64,000 nt of DNA from Oscillospiraceae bacterium (GCA_902778665.1 CACYYN010000007.1:1-64000); one strand, 5' to 3'. Shown: positions 1 to 9,404, counted from the first letter of the stretch. Translations and numbers: made by a program. The notes: generated by a model not told the origin, from the sequence alone.

Positions 1-53
1 CTGAATGCCGGGTCATCCTCTGCAATCGCCGCACGAATGTGATTGTTTTCCAT
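1..53 (-). CDS. 5' end of an unidentified gene, cut by the window edge
   Basis: An ATG on the minus strand at 53-51 is preceded by a good ribosome binding site (TAGGAGG, about 5 bases upstream). It opens a frame reading MENNHIRAAIAEDDPAF up to the window edge. Only 17 residues are visible, so no family can be assigned. The gene is divergent from the GH43 gene and shares the 54-185 intergenic region with it. Confidence 0.6.
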   Translation of the reverse strand, partial: MENNHIRAAIAEDDPAF

Positions 54-113
54 CTTTTCCTCCTAAGGAAAAATGTTTAAAAAATCTTATCACCGCTATT
101 TGAAAAATGCAAC

Positions 114-142
114 TTTTCTTTTTGTTTATGATATGGTACAAT
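114..142 (+). promoter_or_regulatory. Putative extended -10 promoter of the GH43 gene
   Basis: TGG-TACAAT at 134-142 is an extended -10 element. The -35 region 17 bases upstream (TTTTCT, 114-119) is poor, as is usual for extended -10 promoters. It lies 44 bases before the GH43 start codon. Confidence 0.45.
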
Positions 143-185
143 TCAATTAATTCATTGCTATTATTCGCAAAAAAGGAGAAGATGT

Positions 186-1649
186 ATGAAAAAACAGGCT
201 TTCAACCCCTATCTTCCCAGCTGGGAATATGTACCCGATGCCGAACCGCATATTGTGGACGGCAGAGTATATGTCTACGGTTCCCATGATCTTTTTAACG
301 GCATCAACTTCTGCCTGGGCGATTACGTCTGCTGGTCCGCTCCGGTGGATGATCTCGGCAACTGGACATATCACGGCTGTATCTTTAAAAGAGAGCAGGA
401 CCCTGCGGCTCCGAAAGTTCGCGTGACCAACGGTCTGGCTGCACCCGACATGGTGGTAGGTCCGGACGGGAAGTATTACCTCTATTACTTCATGGGCGGC
501 ACCAAGATGATCTCTGTGGCGGTGTGCGACGAGCCGGCAGGAAAATATGAATTTCTCGGTTATGTGCACTATAAAGACGGCACTCCCATCGGCAAACGGA
601 ACGAGCCCTTCCAGTTTGACCCAGGCTGCCTGATGGATACTGACGGCAGGCTTTATCTATACACCGGTTTTGCTTTCGGCGGGAACCCCATCCTTCTGGA
701 CGGATCCCAACCCACGAAGGACGGCCCCATGTTCTTCGAGATTGACACCAGCGACATGATGACGGTGATTTCCGGTGATGAGCTTCGATATATCGGCGTG
801 CTTACAGGAGAAAAGGCCAAGGGCACCCCCTATGAGCAGCAGCCCTTCGGAGAAGCCAGCTCCATGCGCAAGTTCAACGGGAAGTACTACTTCATCTACA
901 GCTCTCTCAACAGCCATAACCTCTGCTATGCGGTGAGCGATTATCCGGATCACGGTTTTGAATACGGCGGTATCCTTGTCAGCTGCGGTGACATCGGCTT
1001 GCCCGGCGTTCCGGATACAGAGCATGCCAGAATGTGCACGGGCAATACCCATGGCAGCCTGATTGAGATCAACGGCAAGTATTATATCTTCTACCATCGT
1101 CATACCAACCGCAAGCAGTCATCCCGTCAGGCATGTGCAGAGGAGATCCGCTTTGAGGACGGAAAGTTTTATCAGGCGGAGATGACCTCCTGCGGCCTAA
1201 ACGGCAAGCCGCTGGAGGGAAAGGGGCACTATCCGACTTATATTGCCTGCAATGTGTATGGTAAAAATGGAACAAAGTTTATGTCCATGATCAAATACCG
1301 CAAAGGTCTCAACCCGTTCATCACCCAGAAAGGCGGAGACAGGGAGAAAGGCCCGGACCAGTATATCTCTAACTTCTGCACTGACTGCACGGTTGGCTTC
1401 AAGTATTTTGACCTGCGGGAAACCAGGAAAATCACTGTTAATCTCCAGGGCTACGGCAAAGGCTGCTCCGTCACCGTGCGTACGCAGGAACACGGCGAGC
1501 CGATCCTTCGCATTCAGGTAGACACGGCCTTGCAGGAGCAGGCATTCACCGGAGAGCTGCCGGCAGGCCTCGGCGAAAAAGAAGCCCTCTACTTCAGTGT
1601 AGAAGGCAAGGGCGGAACCTTCGATTTCGTCTCTTTTGACCTTGCATAA
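186..1649 (+). CDS. Family 43 glycoside hydrolase (beta-xylosidase / alpha-L-arabinofuranosidase type)
   Basis: This 487-residue protein has the five-bladed propeller pattern of GH43, which acts on xylan- and arabinan-derived oligosaccharides. The three conserved acidic residues are recognisable: the general base D18 in VPDAEPHI, the pKa-modulating D88 in GLAAPD, and the general acid Glu in PFGEASSM near residue 222. A C-terminal beta-sandwich-like part follows after about residue 350. There is no signal peptide, so it should act in the cytoplasm on imported oligosaccharides. The ATG is preceded by AAAGGAG. Its 3' end lies immediately before the CPBP protease gene. The exact substrate (xylose or arabinose linkages) cannot be read from the sequence. 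Confidence 0.9.
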   Translation: MKKQAFNPYLPSWEYVPDAEPHIVDGRVYVYGSHDLFNGINFCLGDYVCWSAPVDDLGNWTYHGCIFKREQDPAAPKVRVTNGLAAPDMVVGPDGKYYLYYFMGGTKMISVAVCDEPAGKYEFLGYVHYKDGTPIGKRNEPFQFDPGCLMDTDGRLYLYTGFAFGGNPILLDGSQPTKDGPMFFEIDTSDMMTVISGDELRYIGVLTGEKAKGTPYEQQPFGEASSMRKFNGKYYFIYSSLNSHNLCYAVSDYPDHGFEYGGILVSCGDIGLPGVPDTEHARMCTGNTHGSLIEINGKYYIFYHRHTNRKQSSRQACAEEIRFEDGKFYQAEMTSCGLNGKPLEGKGHYPTYIACNVYGKNGTKFMSMIKYRKGLNPFITQKGGDREKGPDQYISNFCTDCTVGFKYFDLRETRKITVNLQGYGKGCSVTVRTQEHGEPILRIQVDTALQEQAFTGELPAGLGEKEALYFSVEGKGGTFDFVSFDLA

Positions 1650-1659
1650 ATGGCAGCAG

Positions 1660-2499
1660 ATGCCGGAAAGGCATCACCCTTTGATTGCAGCAGCGCTATC
1701 CATAGCGCTGCTGCTTTTCGGAAGAATGCTGGGTGATCTGCTGCTGAAGCCTTTGCTCATTCTTCTTCCCAAAGTACGGCAGGACATGGCATTCCTGCTG
1801 ATGTATCTGAGATTTATCGGGGTATTGCTGCTGACTGCCATCTATTGTGCCTGGGCGGAAAAAGAGGTCTGGAAAAGCTTTTTCAGCCGAAGGCAAGGAG
1901 GAATGCCTGGGAATACAGCCTCGCATTTTTTCCTCGGAATTGTGGCGGGCGCCGGCATCATCGGTTTTTGTATTCTGATTGCTTTTCTCCACGGAGGCGC
2001 GGAGTTGGCTGCCGGCGGGTTCCATGTTGTTTATCTGCTTGGCGGGCTCTTGTGTGTGCTGATACAGGCAGGAGCGGAGGAGCTGGTGTTTCGCGGATAT
2101 CTGCTGGGTGTAATCCGGCTGAACAGAGAAGATTGGGGTGCAGTTCTCATAAGTGCCGGCATTTTTGCGGCGATGCATCTGTTGAATCCAGGCCTGACAG
2201 CGTTGGGATGTTTGCGGCTATTGATTTCCGGTGTCGTGCTCGGCCTGATGGTGTGCCGCTGCAAGAGTCTCTGGATGACAATCGCGTTTCACACGGCATG
2301 GAACTATGCGCAGACGTTTGTGTTCGGCCTGCCTGTTGCCGGCATGGTTTCAGAGAAGGCAATTTTTCGCATTTCTGCTGTGCACAGCAGCTTATTTTAT
2401 GATGCTGTTGCCGGCGTAGAGAGCTGTCTGCCCGCATTTCTGACCGAGCTTGCGCTCTGCTTTGCGATTCTGTTCATGACGGAAGGAAAAAGAAAATGA
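1660..2499 (+). CDS. CPBP family intramembrane glutamic endopeptidase
   Basis: The multi-spanning protein carries the three signature motifs of the CPBP (Abi/Rce1) family: EELVFRG (EExxxR), an FAAMH histidine and HTAWN near the C-terminus. Members cleave or process membrane-associated peptides; in bacteria some confer bacteriocin self-immunity, but most have no known substrate. The start is ambiguous: ATG 1660 is used here, while an upstream TTG at 1636 would overlap the GH43 gene by 14 bases. Neither has a clear ribosome binding site, which suggests translational coupling to the GH43 gene. Its TGA overlaps the ATG of the next small gene. Confidence 0.85.
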   Translation: MPERHHPLIAAALSIALLLFGRMLGDLLLKPLLILLPKVRQDMAFLLMYLRFIGVLLLTAIYCAWAEKEVWKSFFSRRQGGMPGNTASHFFLGIVAGAGIIGFCILIAFLHGGAELAAGGFHVVYLLGGLLCVLIQAGAEELVFRGYLLGVIRLNREDWGAVLISAGIFAAMHLLNPGLTALGCLRLLISGVVLGLMVCRCKSLWMTIAFHTAWNYAQTFVFGLPVAGMVSEKAIFRISAVHSSLFYDAVAGVESCLPAFLTELALCFAILFMTEGKRK

Positions 2500-2810
2500 T
2501 GAAGCCGGAAATAACCGAGAGAACCAGAATCCGTTCAACACTGTTTGTGTTTCTGGCGTCTGTCTGCTTCAGCACGGGCGGGCTTTTTATCAAGCTGATT
2601 CCCTGGTCAGCACTTGCCATTAACGGAGCAAGAAATCTGATCGGAGCCGCTGTAATCGGGATCTTTCTTCTCCTGACGCGCAGAAAGCTTGTTTTCAATA
2701 AAAGCGTTCTCATCGGGGCCATTTCCATGATCGGCGCTGTTATAGTCGTAGTGTCTATCATCGCTTACAATGTTTGGCTTGCACGCAGACCGAAGGAAAA
2801 ACTCTCATGA
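2496..2810 (+). pseudogene. Internally deleted DMT (EamA) transporter remnant
   Basis: The 104-residue frame starts like an EamA drug/metabolite transporter: a first helix with FSTGGLFIKL and a second with NGARNLIGAAVIG, ending near residue 75. It then jumps directly to what looks like the last helix of such proteins (GAVIVVVSIIAYNVW followed by a charged tail). EamA proteins are normally about 280-310 residues with ten helices, so roughly 200 residues appear to be missing, in frame. Translation signals are intact (AAGGA, and ATGA overlap with the CPBP gene). It could be a pseudogene or a retained mini-protein. It does not look like an SMR protein, which would have four helices and a membrane Glu. 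Confidence 0.6.
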
Positions 2811-2827
2811 TATGGAGGACTATGGAT

Positions 2828-3739
2828 ATGACACTCTGGAAGAAATGTGAGCTAAGAACATACAGCAGAGTTTTGGCTTTATTATTAGGCATGATCCTGC
2901 TGCTCTCCACCGGTGTTTTTCAGCCGACTGCTTCTGCGGAGAAATCGCAGGAAGTATGGAATCCGGATTCGTATGAAATCCACCTGATGCTGGATTCAGA
3001 CCTTGTGCTGGATGAAAACCATCTGCTGAAGCAGGAATTTCTTGACCTGTTTGAAGTAGATGACAGCTATCAGACATTCAGCCTTGCGTATTATGAAACG
3101 CAGGAAAGAGATTTCTTCCAGGAGGGATGGATCAATCGGCTTCGTCTGAAATATGAGGAAGATGCCGAGAATAAATTTAAACTGACCTATAAGAAACGGT
3201 ATTCCGTTCCGGAAAATGATTTAACGGCTGCGGTGCATCTTGCCGAAACAGAGGGCTTTGACCTGCTAAGCGGACTCTGGGAGCCGCAGATTGACTGGGG
3301 CTATACCGGCATGACGCTGAGCCTATCAGCGGAAGCTGCCGTCCCGACAGGCGGAAAGAAAACGATAGCAGATCTCAATCCCGAGGATGGATTTGCCATG
3401 ATGCTTGAAAACATGCCTGAACAGGAACAAGACTGGAAGGGGGAGCACCGTGGGAGTGATCTGTTTGAATCTGCAGTTATGGTAGGTCCCATCTTTTTCA
3501 ATCGATACAAGGGAGAATACCTCAACCGGAAGGTAAACATCGAGATCTGGGAGATACGCGATGAGAGAGACGGTGCAGTTTATTATCTGTCCGAGCTATC
3601 CTTTAAAGAAAAAAGCTACCCGGAAGCGGCTGAGAACCGGCAGATGGTGATGGATGCTCTCCTGGAACGTGGCATCCTATTGAAGGTTGATTCCCTGAAA
3701 ACACAGCAGATGCTGGATGCGTATCTTGTAAGCCCGTAA
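2828..3739 (+). CDS. Secreted protein of unknown function
   Basis: A clear N-terminal signal sequence (hydrophobic LALLLGMILLLSTGVF, cleavage probably after TASA) is followed by about 270 polar, acidic residues. I do not recognise a domain. The start at 2828 is chosen because GGAGG at 2814-2818 gives nine-base spacing; ATGs at 2807 and 2822 fit worse. No Cys lies at the signal peptide end, so it is not a lipoprotein. It may be co-transcribed with the CPBP and DMT genes and is closed by a strong bidirectional terminator. Confidence 0.75.
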   Translation: MTLWKKCELRTYSRVLALLLGMILLLSTGVFQPTASAEKSQEVWNPDSYEIHLMLDSDLVLDENHLLKQEFLDLFEVDDSYQTFSLAYYETQERDFFQEGWINRLRLKYEEDAENKFKLTYKKRYSVPENDLTAAVHLAETEGFDLLSGLWEPQIDWGYTGMTLSLSAEAAVPTGGKKTIADLNPEDGFAMMLENMPEQEQDWKGEHRGSDLFESAVMVGPIFFNRYKGEYLNRKVNIEIWEIRDERDGAVYYLSELSFKEKSYPEAAENRQMVMDALLERGILLKVDSLKTQQMLDAYLVSP

Positions 3740-3741
3740 AA

Positions 3742-3786
3742 AACAGTGCAGCTGAGAGAAATGAAAGTCAGCTGCACTGTTTTTTC
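3742..3786. terminator. Bidirectional rho-independent terminator
   Basis: A perfect 14-bp stem (3742-3755 with 3769-3782) has a T-run on the plus strand and an A-run upstream that becomes a T-run on the minus strand. It separates the convergent secreted-protein and VanX-like genes. Confidence 0.9.
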
Positions 3787-3795
3787 GTAGCATTT

Positions 3796-4452
3796 TTATA
3801 ACTTCAGGTAAGCAGAGGAGACGGGAAACTCAAAATACGTGTCAGGATAGGGCTCGTTTGCAAGAGAGAAGTGCCACCATTCGCAGTCAATGGGATTAAA
3901 CCCGTTGCGGAGCATGGCAGTTTGAAGAATCATCCGGTTATAATACTGCTCCTCCGTGATTCCCCTATAGTCCGGGTGAGAGATTTCATTGAAAAGATCA
4001 AAAGGACTGCCCATGTCCACTTCTTTGCCGGTTTGCATATCCAGCAATGTGAGATCCACTGCACTGCCTCTGCTGTGGCTGGATTGGGTGGCAATATAGC
4101 CTCGTGCAAAAACCGTCTTCTTATCCAGAGTCGGATAAAAGAAGGGCTTCATACGCAGATCAAGGTCGTCAATCCCCCAGAGGACAAATCGTCTTACTGC
4201 ACAGACAGGGCGATAGGCATCAAACACTTTAAGCCTGTATCCTAAGGCGTTCATCTCACTGCTGACTGCCTTCAGGGCTCGAGCAGCCTCTCTGGTCAGA
4301 AGGGCGCAGGGCTCCTCATAACCGTCAATCCGGTCGCCGATGAAGTTATAAGTGGAATAATAGCGTATCTCCTGTATGATCTCAGGCACATAATCTGCCA
4401 GCAGAACGAACCCGGAGGGATCCATGGCAGGAGTTTTGGTGATAACTTCCAT
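3796..4452 (-). CDS. VanX-like D-alanyl-D-alanine dipeptidase (peptidase M15D)
   Basis: The 218-residue protein matches the zinc-dependent M15D family, which hydrolyses D-Ala-D-Ala or related dipeptides. The zinc-site motif SSHSRGSAVD (SxHxxGxAxD) and the C-terminal EWWHF, which supplies the catalytic Glu and third zinc ligand, are both present. The substrate-binding arginine lies in FDAYRP. There is no signal peptide, so it is cytoplasmic. No vanH/A ligase pair is nearby, so a role in cell-wall dipeptide recycling is more likely than vancomycin resistance. It is the last gene of the AraC / GH42 / VanX-like unit, 48 bases after GH42. AAAGGAA precedes the ATG. Confidence 0.88.
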   Translation of the reverse strand: MEVITKTPAMDPSGFVLLADYVPEIIQEIRYYSTYNFIGDRIDGYEEPCALLTREAARALKAVSSEMNALGYRLKVFDAYRPVCAVRRFVLWGIDDLDLRMKPFFYPTLDKKTVFARGYIATQSSHSRGSAVDLTLLDMQTGKEVDMGSPFDLFNEISHPDYRGITEEQYYNRMILQTAMLRNGFNPIDCEWWHFSLANEPYPDTYFEFPVSSAYLKL

Positions 4453-4500
4453 CGTTGAAAGTTCCTTTCGGTGTGATGAAAAGATACTTGAGTGAGCCTT

Positions 4501-6405
4501 TTATGAAAGCGCATAAACCGCCGTGCCGTACGGAGGAAGCGTGACTTCGCCGGAGACTTCTGCCCCGTCGAGCAGAGAGAAGGCAGGCTTCTTCAGGAGA
4601 AGCGTCTGTGCATCCGGCATGTAGTTCAGCACAAAGAGATAACGATTGCCTTCCTTCTCCCGCAGGACGAGCTCCACACACTCCGGCGCGTTAATCCATT
4701 CGTCAAAGGGTTCCAGAATGCCGGTATAGGAGAAGAGCTCTTTCACGGTTTCGCGGGAGAATGCACTGCCGAGATGAATGGTTCTGCCTTTTCCAGTTTT
4801 CTTTTCCGTCAGGCTGGCCTCACCGGCGTAATAACTCGTCTGATATCGGGTGAGGACTTTGGTGCCCTCCAGGGGAGTCATGTCTTCTGCAGGGGAGACA
4901 AAGGTAAAGTCCTGCACATCGGTGCCCGTGAGGGAACGGAGCAGACCGGGCTGCGGCAGCATAACAGCCTTGCCGTTGATGTCCTTCAGGCCGGCACGGC
5001 AGCCCACAATGAGGGTGCCGCCGTTTTCTACATATTTGGAAAGCAGGGAGGCGCGTTTTTCCGTCATAATCATCGGGTGAGGGTAGAAGATAACCGGGAA
5101 ACGCACAAGGTCTGAAAGAGGAGTTTCGTCTGTCAGATAGACGATATCATAGGGGGTGTGATTCACCTTGTCGTAGTCCTTCAGCAGACAGAAGGCAGCA
5201 ACATGCTCCGCTCCGCATGCCGGGCTGATCTTCTGCAGCATCTGTCCGAAGGACTTAACCTCCCGCAGCTTGCGGTTGTCACGATTGTCATAGTCCAGAA
5301 TACCGTGCCAGTAGATCTCGGTGCCGAAGGGAGCCGTACGCCAACGGAAGAAGGAGACAAAGTCCGCTCCGTGTGCGACTGACTGCATGGCCCACAGAGT
5401 AAGCTGTCCAGGGCGGGGAGCTGGCATTTCCATCCGGTTTGCCCAGCCGCCGGCTCCGGATTGCTGCTCCATAATCCCGAAGTGGGGACACACAGAGCGG
5501 GTTTCAATCAGGTTGCGGGACCATTTACGGTCATTGAGATCGGTGGATGTTTTCGGTGTGCGGTCCAGCCCCAGAGCAAAATCAGGGTAGGAGTCGTAGG
5601 TGTAGACATCCAGAGCATGCTGCATCAGGGTATGGTTATCCAGATTGCCGAATAGACCGTTGGTGGTGATAAAATCGCCCGGTTTACAGTACTTTCGAAT
5701 GAGCGTTGCCTGCATGGAGGCAAAACGTATGCAGCTGTCGGAGATGAAACGGGAATAATCCAGCAGATAATGGGGATTGTAGCCGCCATTGAGAACGGGA
5801 CGTGGGGTAGTGATCTGCTCCCAGGCAGTGTAGATTCCGCTCCAGACAACTGTACCCCATGCCAGGTTCAGAGCCTCCAGCGTACCGTACTTCTTCTGAA
5901 GAAAGACACGGAATGCTTTGTCATCTGCTTCGGAATGAAATTCATCCGTCTCGCAGTTCAGCTCATTGTCAATCTGCCAACCGACTACCGCCGGGTGAGA
6001 AGCGAAATGTTTTGCCAGCTCCTCAACAATGCGGGCAGAGAGCTGCTGATAGACCCGGGAATTATAGTTATAATGTCGGCGAGCACCATGACGCAGCAAC
6101 GTCTCGTCCGGAAGAGCATTGAGTACCTCTGGATACTTTGCAGTCAGCCAGGCGGGAGGTGTAGCTGTGGGAGTGCCCAGAATGACCTTCACGCCTTCTT
6201 CCTGACAAAGTGCGAGGAAGCGGTCGAAGAGGCTGAAGTCAAACCTGCCCTCCTCCGGCTCAAAGATAGCCCAGCAGAATTCGGCTACCCGGACGGTGGT
6301 AATACCGGTATCTTTCATGCGCTGCAGATCTTCCCGCCAGAGAGATTCCTCCCACTGCTCGGGATAGTAGCAGACGCCCAATTCATAGTCTTGCCATTGA
6401 TACAT
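4501..6405 (-). CDS. Family 42 beta-galactosidase
   Basis: This is a cytoplasmic GH42 enzyme of 634 residues, somewhat shorter than many relatives (about 670-690). It opens with GVCYYPEQW, typical of the family, in a TIM barrel. The acid/base is E148 (WQIDNELN) and the nucleophile E313 (FGIMEQQSG). A Rossmann-like trimerisation domain follows at about residues 395-600 and a short beta domain ends the protein. GH42 enzymes release galactose from plant galactans, arabinogalactan oligosaccharides or lactose. AAAAGGAG precedes the ATG. The upstream AraC gene, 45 bases away on the same strand, is its likely regulator. Confidence 0.93.
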   Translation of the reverse strand: MYQWQDYELGVCYYPEQWEESLWREDLQRMKDTGITTVRVAEFCWAIFEPEEGRFDFSLFDRFLALCQEEGVKVILGTPTATPPAWLTAKYPEVLNALPDETLLRHGARRHYNYNSRVYQQLSARIVEELAKHFASHPAVVGWQIDNELNCETDEFHSEADDKAFRVFLQKKYGTLEALNLAWGTVVWSGIYTAWEQITTPRPVLNGGYNPHYLLDYSRFISDSCIRFASMQATLIRKYCKPGDFITTNGLFGNLDNHTLMQHALDVYTYDSYPDFALGLDRTPKTSTDLNDRKWSRNLIETRSVCPHFGIMEQQSGAGGWANRMEMPAPRPGQLTLWAMQSVAHGADFVSFFRWRTAPFGTEIYWHGILDYDNRDNRKLREVKSFGQMLQKISPACGAEHVAAFCLLKDYDKVNHTPYDIVYLTDETPLSDLVRFPVIFYPHPMIMTEKRASLLSKYVENGGTLIVGCRAGLKDINGKAVMLPQPGLLRSLTGTDVQDFTFVSPAEDMTPLEGTKVLTRYQTSYYAGEASLTEKKTGKGRTIHLGSAFSRETVKELFSYTGILEPFDEWINAPECVELVLREKEGNRYLFVLNYMPDAQTLLLKKPAFSLLDGAEVSGEVTLPPYGTAVYALS

Positions 6406-6450
6406 TCAAAAGATCTCCTTTTCTTATTGCCTGGGATTGAATAAGCCCGG

Positions 6451-7518
6451 TTAAACGGGTGTTGAATCCGGAATATGTGCCCGGAACTCTGCAGGACTCA
6501 TACCGTAAAAGCTGCGAAACTGCTTGTAAAAATTGGTTCTTCCGCTCATACCGACTTCGTTGGCAATCTGATCCACAGGCCAGTCTGTCTCCTTCAGAAG
6601 CTTTGCCGCTTGCTCCATGCGCAGAATCAGCAGCAGCATCTGAAACGTGTAGCCGGTTTTCTTCTTCAGATATCGGCTGGTATAGGACTCACTGAAATGC
6701 AGAAGAGCGGCTACATCTGCCAGAGAGACATTCTGCAGATGCTCCCGTATATATCCGGTGATGGAATCGAGAGAAGGATGCTCCTCATCAGGTTCTTCAC
6801 CTTTTTTATTCTCAATCGGCTGCAGAGCCAGAATACGCAAAAAAACCTGCTCCAGAGCGGCTTCCGTCATCAGATATCCGGGCACCGATCGTCCGCCCGG
6901 AGCGGAATAATAATCCAGCATAGACTGAATGCTCTGCCGGATCTCCGGGTTATCTTTCGTGCTGAGGGAAAGAAATCGCCTGTCGCCCGAGAAGGTCTGC
7001 TCCTGAGAAAAATAATCCCGGAAAATATTTGAAAAGCCAAGCACCCTGGGAAGAATAGAAGGAAGGTGTTCCGAGGGCAGAACAATGTTTATCATAATTG
7101 CATCATCCGTGTAGACCTCACTGCTGTGGGGAACATAGGGAGAAATCAGACAGAAGTCTGACTGCTTAAGAAAAATGATATCTGAAGCGATATGGACAGT
7201 GCCGCTCCCCTGAAGAAGATACTTGATTTCATAAAAATCATGGATGTGCAGATCCTGCTGGATGTAGCGGGGATGGAGGAACAGATCAATCTTCTGCGGT
7301 ACACGTAAAAACTGATGATAGGAGAGCATTCCGGTTTTTGTCAGGTATGCCCCTATAAACGCACGGAATGATTCCTCATCCGGAAAGAGGGCTTTCAGTG
7401 ACTCCTGATGGGAAAGATAGTTCTCTGCGGTGATGTTGTTTTCATATAAATACTTCCGTAGCGGCTCGTCCAGAAAAATCTTTTCAAACCGCGATGCCAA
7501 GAAACCGGAGTATGGCAT
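6451..7518 (-). CDS. AraC family transcriptional regulator
   Basis: The C-terminal ~100 residues hold the two helix-turn-helix motifs of the AraC/XylS domain (from LDSITGYIREHL; second motif IANEVGMSGRTNFYKQF). The middle contains a cupin-like sensor with HIHDFYEIKYLL. Such proteins bind a sugar or other effector and activate neighbouring catabolic operons. The start at 7518 is preferred because GAGGTG lies eight bases upstream; an ATG at 7533 has no convincing site. It heads the GH42 / VanX-like unit and is divergent from the tannase-like esterase, so it may control both directions. Confidence 0.88.
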   Translation of the reverse strand: MPYSGFLASRFEKIFLDEPLRKYLYENNITAENYLSHQESLKALFPDEESFRAFIGAYLTKTGMLSYHQFLRVPQKIDLFLHPRYIQQDLHIHDFYEIKYLLQGSGTVHIASDIIFLKQSDFCLISPYVPHSSEVYTDDAIMINIVLPSEHLPSILPRVLGFSNIFRDYFSQEQTFSGDRRFLSLSTKDNPEIRQSIQSMLDYYSAPGGRSVPGYLMTEAALEQVFLRILALQPIENKKGEEPDEEHPSLDSITGYIREHLQNVSLADVAALLHFSESYTSRYLKKKTGYTFQMLLLILRMEQAAKLLKETDWPVDQIANEVGMSGRTNFYKQFRSFYGMSPAEFRAHIPDSTPV

Positions 7519-7652
7519 AGCCGGACACCTCATTCACTGCATAGATTAAGAAACAGTACTGACGAGTCATATTTTAACACTGTCTTCCCTTAAAAAAAAG
7601 ACTAAAATACAATTACCATGAAAATAACGAAAACAGAAAGGACCTGTCAACA

Positions 7653-9350
7653 ATGAAAAGAACATGGAAAGTTTTACCGCTTATGCTCTGCCTGATGCTG
7701 CTCATTAGCTGCATCGCAACTCCCGCATTTGCGGCAAAGAAGGACAAGACCCCTGAAGTGTTCCCGCCCAGCGGAAATCTGGAATTCTCTGACGCAATCA
7801 CCAGAGAGCTGAACGTAGCCATCGACGGCGATCCGCTGAAGGTAACCCAGTATGAGGATTATTACCTCGCTGAGCCCCTCTCAACCGAACAGCGCATCAG
7901 CATCTATGTGCCGGAGACAGCAACCAAAGAAAGTCCCGTGATCCTCTGTGTCAATAACTCCGGATGGATGGCCAACAGCTATGCCAGCCGCACCAAGGTT
8001 GCAAAAGATGATCCGGAAACCGTGGGCGAGTACTCCGCCCATGATGACAAAGACAAGGTGGGCATGATCTTGTCCAAGGGTTATGTGCTCGTCAGCTACG
8101 GCTGCCGCTCCAGAATCGATAAACCGGGTGACGACGGACTCTATGAAGGACACTCTCCTGCAACAGTGGCAGACACCAAGGCTGTTATCCGGTATTTGCG
8201 TGCCAATAATGAGCTTCTCCCGGCAGGCGATCTCGGCAGAATCATCATCACCGGTACTTCCGGCGGCGGTGCACTCTCCACCCTGATTGCCGCCAGCGGC
8301 GACAGCACGGATTTCTACCCTTACCTTTATGATATCGGTGCTGCCGGTATGGAAAAGGACGGCGACAGCTATGTCTCTACCCTGAGTGACGCAGTGTTCG
8401 GTGTGATTGCCTACTGCCCCATCACCGACCTGCCCAACGCTGACGCAGCCTATGAGTGGACCTATGCCGACACTCGCCTCGCTCTGCAGGATATCGACTT
8501 CAATACCGACCCGAACGGCAAACCAATCAAAAATTACACCACAGATGCAGGCACCGTTAATCCTGAAGTCTCAGCGTATCTTGCAGATCTCTACTGCACC
8601 TATGTGGATTCTCTCGGCCTCAAACTGGAAGACGGCACACCTCTCTCCAGCGAAAATCTGAAGGATGCCATCATCGGCCTTATGAAGACAGAGATTGAAG
8701 AATCCGTTGAAGAAATCGGTATTGAGCAGATGAAGGCGGATATTGAAGCTGCTTCTAAAAATGAGCAGGGCGAAGCCGGTGCTAAGGACTGGCTCGTTCT
8801 CAATGCGGACGGAACTTATACCTATGATTTTGCCAAACATCTGAACTGGATCTGCGCAAACAAGGCACTGAAGGTTGTCTGCGCCTTCAGCAATAAAGGG
8901 CTTCCCTGGGCAGCCACCAATGAAGACAGCCTCTTCGGTACCACAGCCTATGAATACAGCGCATTTGAACCCTGGTCCTGGGATCATGACAGTGTGGAGG
9001 GTAACGGTTGTGGTAAGGACGATACCGGCCTCACCTGGGATGAGTTCATGGCCACAGAAGAAGGGCAGTATCTTGCTTTGCAGATGCGCATGAGCAATAC
9101 GGTGGAATATCTCAATGATCATGAAGGCGAAGATGCAGGAGTCAAAGCACCCTTCTGGTATGTGCGCTACGGCATGAATGACCGTGATTCTTCCTTTGCC
9201 GTGGAGACGATTCTCCGTTACAGCATGTCTAACAACACGAGCATCAAGGACATGAGCTTTGAGTTTGCCTGGCTGAAGCCTCACGCCGGTGACTACGATG
9301 TGACGGAAGCCTACACCTGGCTTGACGGTGTGCTTGCTGCAGCAGCCTGA
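7653..9350 (+). CDS. Secreted tannase-like esterase (subtype B tannase family, alpha/beta hydrolase)
   Basis: A signal peptide (residues 1-28, ending PAFA) leads a 565-residue alpha/beta hydrolase. The nucleophile is S203 in GTSGGG. A C-terminal block with NDRDSSFA and KPHAGDYD supplies the Asp and His; their 32-residue spacing equals what I recall for the Lactobacillus plantarum tannase triad. Tannases hydrolyse galloyl esters of hydrolysable tannins; relatives act as feruloyl esterases. The large insert at about residues 240-420 forms the substrate-capping lid in this family. It stands upstream of exported GH3 and GH78 enzymes, consistent with attack on acylated plant glycosides. Precise ester specificity is inferred, not shown. 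Confidence 0.75.
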   Translation: MKRTWKVLPLMLCLMLLISCIATPAFAAKKDKTPEVFPPSGNLEFSDAITRELNVAIDGDPLKVTQYEDYYLAEPLSTEQRISIYVPETATKESPVILCVNNSGWMANSYASRTKVAKDDPETVGEYSAHDDKDKVGMILSKGYVLVSYGCRSRIDKPGDDGLYEGHSPATVADTKAVIRYLRANNELLPAGDLGRIIITGTSGGGALSTLIAASGDSTDFYPYLYDIGAAGMEKDGDSYVSTLSDAVFGVIAYCPITDLPNADAAYEWTYADTRLALQDIDFNTDPNGKPIKNYTTDAGTVNPEVSAYLADLYCTYVDSLGLKLEDGTPLSSENLKDAIIGLMKTEIEESVEEIGIEQMKADIEAASKNEQGEAGAKDWLVLNADGTYTYDFAKHLNWICANKALKVVCAFSNKGLPWAATNEDSLFGTTAYEYSAFEPWSWDHDSVEGNGCGKDDTGLTWDEFMATEEGQYLALQMRMSNTVEYLNDHEGEDAGVKAPFWYVRYGMNDRDSSFAVETILRYSMSNNTSIKDMSFEFAWLKPHAGDYDVTEAYTWLDGVLAAAA

Positions 9351-9366
9351 GAAACAGGAGATATCT

Positions 9367-9404
9367 GCGGCACACAGATTCGAAAAAGAGAATCTGTGTG
9401 CCGC
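9367..9404 (+). terminator. Terminator-like hairpin after the esterase gene
   Basis: A perfect 14-bp stem (GCGGCACACAGATT with its complement) around a 10-base loop lies 16 bases past the esterase stop. The following GTTCCGTTTG is only weakly T-rich. Confidence 0.6.

Noticed and set aside
2496..2810. Small multidrug resistance (SMR) pump
   Set aside because: Length is similar, but only about three helices are present, the conserved membrane glutamate is missing, and the start matches EamA transporters.
3796..4452. Vancomycin resistance cluster
   Set aside because: The VanX-like dipeptidase has no vanH, vanA-type ligase or vanRS nearby, and the VanZ-family gene is 54 kb away in a housekeeping run.
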